Assembly (NCBI GenBank): GCA_905200565.1
Contig: CAJKKX010000036.1
Location: forward strand, 1 to 10,485
DNA length: 10,485 nt
Source: an uncultured Lachnospiraceae bacterium
Lineage (GTDB): Bacteria > Bacillota_A > Clostridia > Lachnospirales > Lachnospiraceae
Direction: 5' to 3'
This document shows positions 6,801-10,485 of the stretch, piece by piece. How positions within the stretch are numbered: the first letter of the stretch is position 1; each line of letters opens with the position of its first letter. The notes under the pieces were generated by a model that was not told the origin of the DNA, did no database searches, and saw nothing but the letters and a program-made list of their open reading frames with translations. The position numbers and the translations under genes are program-made.

Positions 6801-8511
6801 AGTTGCCCTGATAACTGACTTCAATTTCCGGCGGCGTCGTGTCAATGTCAAGTTCTAATGTTCTCGTACTTTCATTTCCTGCATAATCCGTTACTTTCAC
6901 GTATACTGTCGCCTTAGAGCTATTATTTTTTTCGGCATCCACTGTGATTTCTTCTGAAAAGTCGCTCATGAATTCGCTCTGCTTCGGCTTTTCTCCCTCC
7001 CATGGAATCCAATTCTCCCACTTTTCTTTCCGTTCCTTTGCATCCTTCTCCCATATTTTTGACTCACCAGCTTTCCATGTATATTTCTGTGTTACCTGCC
7101 TATCCTTCCTTACCTCACAGATTACTTCTTTAATCCCCGAATAATCTCCCGTCTGTTCTCCTTTCTGAGTCTCGCTGGCATTGATCTGTACCTTAACATC
7201 ATGATTATAGATTCCATTCTCATTTGCCGGTTCCGGTACACATGCTACTTCTACCTGCGTCTTATCCACTACCAGTTTTATTTTCACATTGATATGCTTC
7301 GGCGTAATAAGTCCCAAAAGCCCTTTACTCACAGTAATGCTGAAAATTTCCTGCGTTTCTTCAAAGTTCAGCGCTTTCTTTCTGCTGCCCGCGTCATTGA
7401 CCTGTACATATGTATAAGGATTTTGGGGCGTCACTTTTATCTTCGTATCCTTCGGAAGTATATAGACACGGTTTCCCTTATCATCCGTGTAGTCACGAAT
7501 GGAATTCACCGTCTGACTCTCGTCTGCACGATTGACAAAGGTAATCTCATAGTCGTCCCCCACTAACGGATTTTCTGTATGATCGATCTTTTCATCTTCT
7601 GCAAATGTTACCTGCACCTTCGCCGTCGTTTGCTTTACTTCGCCATCTGTAAGGGAGAGTATCAACTGTTTTTCTTCCCCTTCTGCTTCTTTCACGGCGT
7701 CTGTGATGAGCTTTTCCGCACCATTGACTTTCACAGAAGAGACATGATACCCCTCGTTCTGGCTCATCGTAATCTGGGCTGTTTTATCCCAATCTGCGAA
7801 AAACATTCCGTTTCCAGTGTTCCCGGGATAAGAAACTTTTCCCATCCCCTCCGTGCCTTCCACAATGACCTGCACCTGACAGCAATTCGGTGCAAAAGTG
7901 ATTTCATAGTTATAATCCCTGTCCACGCTATCAACCATATCTATATATCCACAATTGTTATCCTGATACTCACTCTTAAGATTATTTTTCACAACTCTGG
8001 AAACGCGGTAATTCTCTTTTGGCTTTGCCATGATACAAAACTCTTTCTTATTCTGGACCGTTGTGACACTTCCGCCATCCCCTGCTTTTCCTTCCGGAGT
8101 CATACTTACAGTTCCATGTTGGCTGTCATACTTGACGCTCACGGTATATACCTGCACAAAAGAAGCTTCCAAAATGACGTTTTTTGTTATTGTAATATCC
8201 TTTTCAAAAGATTTCTTCCCTGCATCCGTAATGGTCTGAACCTCTCTATTCATCCGAACTTCCTGAATCCGGTAATTCTCTTTTGCGCTCACGCTCAGGC
8301 TGACTTTCTCATTCTGACCGGCCGTCACAGACTTCTGACAATTATTCAGACGAACCGCGCCGCCCTCAGGATTATAATCTTGTGCCGAAACCGTATACTC
8401 TGCCGCAAATTCAGCTGCCAGAGCCGGTACGGGGAGCATTCCCACAATCATCCCAAATACCAGCAGCCACGCGAAAATCCGCTTTGTCATGTCTTTCCTC
8501 TGTATCCTCAT
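3847..8511 (-). CDS. Giant exported Ig-like repeat protein with C-terminal membrane anchor
   Basis: 1554 residues. A signal peptide (residues ~8-33, KRIFAWLLVFGMIVGMLPVP then ALA-A) predicts Sec export. Residues ~38-303 hold three divergent InlB B-repeat-like units (KENYRIQEV, KENYRVSRV, NEGYHVSSV). Residues ~420-1490 are an Ig-like array marked by nine D-x-AGN/H motifs (near 542, 661, 782, 911, 1025, 1138, 1252, 1379, 1478), often preceded by DTTPP or DRTAP linkers. A TM helix (~1521-1543) and a short KRRKKFCETV tail anchor it; there is no LPXTG sortase motif. So nearly the whole chain would lie outside the cell. Two starts are plausible: ATG 8511 (AGGAGG 9 bases before) or ATG 8490 (AGAGG 6 bases before, tidier signal peptide). 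It sits between the kinase and essC, coupled on both sides. It may be a wall-spanning part of the T7SS or an adhesin; which is unknown. Confidence 0.88.
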   Translation of the reverse strand: MRIQRKDMTKRIFAWLLVFGMIVGMLPVPALAAEFAAEYTVSAQDYNPEGGAVRLNNCQKSVTAGQNEKVSLSVSAKENYRIQEVRMNREVQTITDAGKKSFEKDITITKNVILEASFVQVYTVSVKYDSQHGTVSMTPEGKAGDGGSVTTVQNKKEFCIMAKPKENYRVSRVVKNNLKSEYQDNNCGYIDMVDSVDRDYNYEITFAPNCCQVQVIVEGTEGMGKVSYPGNTGNGMFFADWDKTAQITMSQNEGYHVSSVKVNGAEKLITDAVKEAEGEEKQLILSLTDGEVKQTTAKVQVTFAEDEKIDHTENPLVGDDYEITFVNRADESQTVNSIRDYTDDKGNRVYILPKDTKIKVTPQNPYTYVQVNDAGSRKKALNFEETQEIFSITVSKGLLGLITPKHINVKIKLVVDKTQVEVACVPEPANENGIYNHDVKVQINASETQKGEQTGDYSGIKEVICEVRKDRQVTQKYTWKAGESKIWEKDAKERKEKWENWIPWEGEKPKQSEFMSDFSEEITVDAEKNNSSKATVYVKVTDYAGNESTRTLELDIDTTPPEIEVSYQGNYAVNGKYFPAMRKATVKIRERSNHFDAQDAKKGITITARDAKGNLVKDIHPKAMLKWDTHKSNRGDDWDTHEATIIYNRDANYTFSIAYTDKAGNKAGAVNTGDSVAPYEFTVDQTPPTGKVKAEAGEKKETWSELIDHLTFGFWAKGAITVTGTERDETSPIARVDYIQTDEGRAIEEASLRGISEDEWKPFDKVTIQPNQRAVIYVRIKDMAGNTAYISSGGMIADNRKPKVESLAPKITIEPEKQPVNGIYKKNVKVNIKVQDPEAGGIYSGLKEIKYRVLNKDMEKKDQITQSGVLYSFEELLPSQKDLKKSWSGSITVDSAKNNSNHVVIQVYAEDNAGNIRGYGGQESKREIKIDTTAPRIDVSYNNNSPDSGEYYRNDRVATITVTERNFDPDQVKAAIRNTGGAVPDLGNWTTIAGSKDGNGDDTRHTATLTYHADGDYTFGIRCTDLAGHECPEERVSYGNSANPKEFTIDRTAPVITVSYDNNDAQNGKYFKEKRTATVTITERNFDESRVQFTQTASLGGSAMTAPAASWSGSGDVHTATFSYEEDGDYTFDVTMSDMAGNESGGASYGDSVAGQEFTVDTKIEKPVIEGVENGKSYKGDVMPSISYGDVNLAGDEVKLLRTRKDEKNVDVTAEFIKNLNRNGRGGSGINDTFEKKPENDGIYTLTVKVSDLAGNEEVTEVTFTVNRFGSVYVFDDYLISLKDAYTQEVQSKLVITEYNPDKLVKDSLQIQITRDGTPLENLKYTVRQVVNDQLEEGHQIVVDGVRTGESGWYQYEYAIDMENFAEDGIYQLAVASEDMAGNKPETANFEECDVLFRVDTTPPEIQNVTGLEHAIVNAESQNVNFDVFDAIGLKKVTVYVDEKEAGSYDSFEDLVHFSGSAVISEGADQKVRFVIEDLAGNVTDTSEKSEDGQFVFQPEFDFIHSLTVSTNAFVRWYANKLLFWGTIGGVLAAGGLFILLLVWKRRKKFCETV
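4042..7254 (-). repeat. Array of Ig-like modules with D-x-AGN signature
   Basis: Nine modules of about 100-130 residues, each closing with hhVxhxDxAGN (DYAGNE, DKAGNK, DMAGNT, DNAGNI, DLAGHE, DMAGNE, DLAGNE, DMAGNK, DLAGNV). Spacings between motifs are 119, 121, 129, 114, 113, 114, 127 and 99 residues. Modules whose motifs lie near residues 661, 1025 and 1138 share an extra opening: Y-x-N-N/Y, G-K/E-Y-F/Y, AT-I/V and, in the last two, TERNFD. This is typical of bacterial Ig-like stalks on surface proteins. Confidence 0.75.
7603..8400 (-). repeat. Three InlB-like beta repeats in the Ig-like giant protein
   Basis: Protein residues ~38-303 contain three units of about 85-90 residues. Each has a beta-strand opening (YTVSAQDYN, YTVSVKYDS, VQVIVEGTE), a Gly-rich turn (QHGTVSMTPEG, GMGKVSYPG), and a closing K/N-E-x-Y-x-V/I-x-x-V strand. 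The pattern resembles divergent InlB B-repeats or 'bacterial repeat' domains. Identity between units is low, so they are recognised by pattern only. Confidence 0.5.
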
Positions 8512-8996
8512 TTTCGCTCTCCTCCTCTGTATTGTTTCATATATTGATAATTCCTGCCCTGGAAAACCAAATACAGGTTCAGTGATAGAAACAAAATTCC
8601 TATACTTGTCATTGCCAGTCCCACGGCCTGTATTTTCAGGAATCCCAGCGTCACATTCAAAACCCCTGCCGCTAAAGATACCAGAGCCGCTGTCACAGAT
8701 TCCCTGTTCGGAAAAAATCTCTTCAGGCTTCCCGAAGTTTCCTCATAGCCACATCTGCACCTTGAAAAATTTCCTCGCATATTCTCCATTCGGTTTCGCT
8801 CTCTGCTGCATTTCAGCAAAAACTCTTGTTCAAAAATAATACTGAGCCAGAACACGCCTGCAACCACATCTACCGCCGCTCTCTGTGCTCCTGTCCCATA
8901 CGGGGAAAGGAACGGAACGCACAGCAGCGCAAAAAAGCCAAGAAAAGCTGCCCCCAGAGCCAACTTTAAATAATGTATAAATTTCTCTGAGCCCAC
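8508..8996 (-). CDS. Four-TM membrane protein of the T7SS-like operon, unknown function
   Basis: 162 residues with two hydrophobic hairpins: residues ~10-31 and ~40-57, then ~101-120 and ~122-146. A basic, Cys-containing cytoplasmic-type loop lies between them (KCSRERNRMENMRGN...RCRCGYEE...KRFFPNRES). The start is a GTG at 8996 that overlaps the previous stop as TAGTG. GAGGTGA at 9007-9001 sits at proper spacing and supports this start. The end overlaps the next gene as ATGA, so it is translationally coupled on both sides. I do not recognise a family. By topology and place it could be a small integral component or stabiliser of the secretion machine, a position filled in staphylococci by the unrelated EssA/EsaA. 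That role is inference only. Confidence 0.75.
   Translation of the reverse strand: MGSEKFIHYLKLALGAAFLGFFALLCVPFLSPYGTGAQRAAVDVVAGVFWLSIIFEQEFLLKCSRERNRMENMRGNFSRCRCGYEETSGSLKRFFPNRESVTAALVSLAAGVLNVTLGFLKIQAVGLAMTSIGILFLSLNLYLVFQGRNYQYMKQYRGGERK
8517..8526 (-). promoter_or_regulatory. Ribosome binding site for the Ig-like giant protein
   Basis: AGGAGGAGAG lies inside the last codons of the four-TM gene, with AGGAGG 9 bases before the ATG at 8511. The stop and start overlap as ATGA. A second site, AGAGGAAAG at 8501-8493, precedes the in-frame ATG at 8490, so the exact start is uncertain by seven codons. Confidence 0.65.
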
Positions 8997-9343
8997 TAAA
9001 TCACCTCATTCGTATGAATCACCACAATGTCCTGTAAAATTCTGAAATCCCTGCGCTCCTGCACAGAGCCCTTTTCCTTCCGCCGCAGCCCTGCCGTTTT
9101 CAGTACCTCCGTCCCATTGACGCTATATTGCAAAACACTCGTGCCCTCTCCGTTCCTTATGGCTGCTTCTTTCTGTTCCTTCTGCAAGATCGGTTCGGTC
9201 AGTTTTGCGCATCCCGCCGCTGCCAGAACCGAATGATAGGACTTCTTTGGGCTCTTTTCATTTGCCGCGCGCATCTGCTCGATGGATTTCCTTGCCGTGC
9301 GTCCGCTCAGATCGCTGATAACCTTCCATATCCGAAATTTCAC
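8996..9343 (-). CDS. Small T7SS-locus protein, C-terminal cytoplasmic fragment of a frameshifted gene
   Basis: Open frame of 115 codons from a GTG at 9343. That GTG has no ribosome site, and this frame is actually open from 9349, just after a TAA at 9352-9350, so an independent start is unlikely. The sequence begins with a basic amphipathic KFRIWKV, then SDLSGRTARKSIEQMR, then a polar tail with Lys/Glu-rich segments and a beta-like stretch near TSVLQYSVNGTEVLKTAGL. It ends in DIVVIHTNEVI. The TM helix expected before KFRIWK is in the other frame (9258-9422), so the two parts together make one ~140-residue protein: short outside end, one TM, cytoplasmic domain. Thr and Ser in SGRTARKSI could be kinase targets (inference). 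The stop overlaps the next start by one base (TAGTG). No known family function. Confidence 0.6.
   Translation of the reverse strand: MKFRIWKVISDLSGRTARKSIEQMRAANEKSPKKSYHSVLAAAGCAKLTEPILQKEQKEAAIRNGEGTSVLQYSVNGTEVLKTAGLRRKEKGSVQERRDFRILQDIVVIHTNEVI
9001..9007 (-). promoter_or_regulatory. Ribosome binding site deciding the GTG start of the four-TM protein
   Basis: GAGGTGA lies 4 bases before the GTG at 8996, inside the last codons of the preceding gene. It supports a non-ATG start in a TAGTG stop/start overlap. Confidence 0.65.
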
Positions 9344-9422
9344 CCAGAATTACCGCCAACACAAGGCTGACACCCGCAAGGGAAAACGCGGCAATCGAAA
9401 CAATCCGGTAAATCTGTGCCAT
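9258..9422 (-). CDS. Small single-TM protein, N-terminal fragment of a frameshifted gene
   Basis: Starts at the ATG at 9422 behind a strong ribosome site. It reads MAQIYRIVSIAAFSLAGVSL and continues as one hydrophobic TM helix to about residue 26. Beyond that the reading (GEISDMEGYQRSERTHGKEI...) is charged low-quality sequence running to a stop at 9258. Over the same bases the +1 frame reads FWVKFRIWKV then SDLSGRTARKSIEQ, which is what I recall following such a TM helix in related Clostridia small membrane proteins. I therefore read this as the front of a ~140-residue protein whose remainder is the 8996-9343 frame. Removing one base near 9348-9353 joins them as ...LAV-FWVKFRIWKV. The tail after residue ~26 is probably not native. 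Function unknown; membrane-associated T7SS-locus protein by context. Confidence 0.6.
   Translation of the reverse strand: MAQIYRIVSIAAFSLAGVSLVLAVILGEISDMEGYQRSERTHGKEIHRADARGK
9343..9353 (-). other. Frameshift site joining the two halves of the small membrane protein
   Basis: The TM-encoding frame (…gta att ctg ggt gaa) and the downstream frame (ttc tgg gtg aaa ttt cgg) differ by +1. The TAA created by GTAATT (9352-9350) vanishes if one A is removed, giving an unbroken ...A V F W V K F R I W K. An extra G in the following GGG would also do it, but would drop the Trp. It is either a real mutation or a base-call error. Confidence 0.55.
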
Positions 9423-9423
9423 A

Positions 9424-10485
9424 TCATTCTCCCCTTTCTTCCGTATTTTCATATGAACGTTCCATATTTTCTCTATACTCCGGATAGAAGTTCTGAATAT
9501 GATCCTGAATCGTCATGGAGGACTGCTGTGTTACAGATAATGCCTCCGCCTTCTTACAGACAGTTTCAAGAATCCGGAGAACTTCCTTTTTCTCTACTTT
9601 CACAGTCGCAAACCCTTTTCTATGATGATTCAGAAGGTTCCCGATCTCCTGGTACATCGTGAGCTTAATATATGCGGCGTCATCATAGTCGTAATCCTCT
9701 ATCTTATCAATACACACCTGTACGGATTTTAAAAGCTCCTCATACGCTTCCTTTGTCGGTTCCTTCACACTGGTCGCATTCACCACATACCGGGAATAAA
9801 AGTCACCGATAATCTGATAACTTTCCGATACATCATAATATGGATAGTCCTTATTCCCACTCTCTACAACCGTCTGGAAATACGGATAGGACTTCAGGAC
9901 TCTCTCACGGAAGGAATTGTCCCCGCCGGAATACAGATAAAAATAAGTAATCCCCGCTTCATAAGCCAGGTCAAGATATTCTGTCGGCTCTGTGTCAAAC
10001 TGTTCCTTATTTTTATTATATTTTGCCGTGAACTGCCTGCTCTCGGTATCCCCGAATTTCCCGTTATCCTTGTATGCGTCCAGAAGTTTCCGGTAGGCCC
10101 GGAAATCTGTCCCGAACAGATCAATCGCCTCCAGGTAGGTATTCACCTTCGTCTCATAGGGCGTGGAACTGGAAATATTGATTTTCTGGTCGTAATCCTT
10201 ATTGTTCTCATACACGCTCCCCGCATGTGCCGCAATTCCAGTCAGCATCAGAACCAGCGCTGCCGAGGCCGCCGCGATAAAAGCTGCCAGTTTCCGCTTC
10301 TGTCTCTTTTTATACGCTTCGCCTTCCTCCTCATGATGCTCCAGGGCGTACATCAGCTCATTGCAGTTCTGGTAACGATCCTCCGGGTCAAGCGCCGTAC
10401 ATTTGTCAATCATCCGCTCCAGGCCGCCCGGCAGTTCCGGGTTCCACTGACGGATCGGCGCATACATATAATCCGGCTCCCGCGG
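9424..10485 (-). CDS. Membrane Ser/Thr protein kinase, C-terminal part (5' end outside window)
   Basis: About 353 residues are visible, open to the window edge. The first ~45 match the end of a Hanks-type kinase C-lobe: a PREPDYMYAPIRQWNPELPGG-like stretch, then a helix ending CTALDPEDRY, which is the conserved subdomain XI Arg region. The catalytic HRD and DFG motifs lie upstream, so activity cannot be judged here. A basic juxtamembrane stretch (KKRQKRK) precedes one TM helix (bases ~10290-10225). About 265 mostly helical, Tyr-rich residues follow outside the membrane, with TPR-like character (repeated A-Y-E-x-x-L and L-A-Y-E-A-G type helices). There are no PASTA repeats, unlike PrkC/PknB/Stk1. 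The gene stops one base before the next start (TGATATG), so they are coupled. Likely role: an environmental sensor kinase controlling the linked T7SS. Kinase identity is firm; role and ligand are inference. Confidence 0.88.
   Translation of the reverse strand, partial: PREPDYMYAPIRQWNPELPGGLERMIDKCTALDPEDRYQNCNELMYALEHHEEEGEAYKKRQKRKLAAFIAAASAALVLMLTGIAAHAGSVYENNKDYDQKINISSSTPYETKVNTYLEAIDLFGTDFRAYRKLLDAYKDNGKFGDTESRQFTAKYNKNKEQFDTEPTEYLDLAYEAGITYFYLYSGGDNSFRERVLKSYPYFQTVVESGNKDYPYYDVSESYQIIGDFYSRYVVNATSVKEPTKEAYEELLKSVQVCIDKIEDYDYDDAAYIKLTMYQEIGNLLNHHRKGFATVKVEKKEVLRILETVCKKAEALSVTQQSSMTIQDHIQNFYPEYRENMERSYENTEERGE
9429..9437 (-). promoter_or_regulatory. Strong ribosome binding site for the small membrane protein
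   Basis: AAAGGGGAG lies 6 bases before the ATG at 9422 and inside the kinase 3' end. It selects the ATG that begins MAQIYR over the in-frame upstream ATG at 9452, which has no such site. The kinase stop codon sits between this site and the start. Confidence 0.75.

Noticed and set aside
7579..8547. 322-codon open frame on the plus strand, antisense to the start of the Ig-like gene
   Set aside because: His, Phe, Cys and Ile rich nonsense composition. It lies opposite the signal peptide and InlB-like repeats, which are clearly real.
8996..9343. Treating the SGRTARKSI domain as an independent gene from GTG 9343
   Set aside because: There is no ribosome site before that GTG, a TAA lies just upstream in this frame, and the missing TM helix is found in the neighbouring frame, so a frameshifted single gene is the better reading.
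1..10485. CRISPR arrays, tRNAs, rRNA, insertion sequences, terminators or internal promoters
   Set aside because: I saw no spaced direct repeats, transposase, cloverleaf or stem-plus-T-run. Coding sequence fills the window with almost no intergenic space. The repeats present are protein-module repeats.

Overview
The window is one strand-consistent, tightly packed operon on the minus strand, read from base 10485 down to base 1. It looks like part of a type VII secretion (T7SS, EssC/Esx type) locus from a Gram-positive gut-type Clostridia, most likely Lachnospiraceae. That assignment is an inference. It rests on moderate GC, strong GGAGG-type ribosome sites, frequent stop/start overlaps, a Ser/Thr kinase next to essC, and the style of the Ig-like surface protein. 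I cannot name a genus.

Layout in transcription order. (1) 10485-9424: the end of a membrane-anchored Ser/Thr protein kinase (last bit of the kinase C-lobe, one TM helix, then a helical TPR-like outer domain). (2) 9422-8996: a small single-TM protein that appears split by a one-base frameshift near 9343-9350. (3) 8996-8508: a 162-aa protein with four TM helices. (4) 8511-3847: a 1554-aa exported protein with a signal peptide, three InlB-like repeats, an array of Ig-like modules each ending in a D-x-AGN motif, and a C-terminal TM anchor. (5) 3842-3645: a 65-aa single-TM protein. (6) 3648 to 1: essC, the FHA/FtsK-type motor ATPase of T7SS. It is broken by a -1 frame change at about 2585-2611 and cut by the window edge inside its second ATPase domain.

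Every junction is an overlap or a gap of 1-4 bases, so the genes are very likely co-transcribed and translationally coupled. I see no internal promoter, terminator, RNA gene, CRISPR array or insertion sequence, and no intergenic stretch longer than a few bases.

A working model (inference): the kinase senses something outside through its helical domain and phosphorylates partners inside. The FHA domain of EssC, whose phosphothreonine-binding residues are largely kept, reads that signal. EssC then powers export of WXG100-type substrates. The small membrane proteins and the giant Ig-like protein would be clade-specific parts of the apparatus or its surface-exposed extension. They do not resemble the EsaA/EssA/EssB set of Staphylococcus and are the least understood part of the window.
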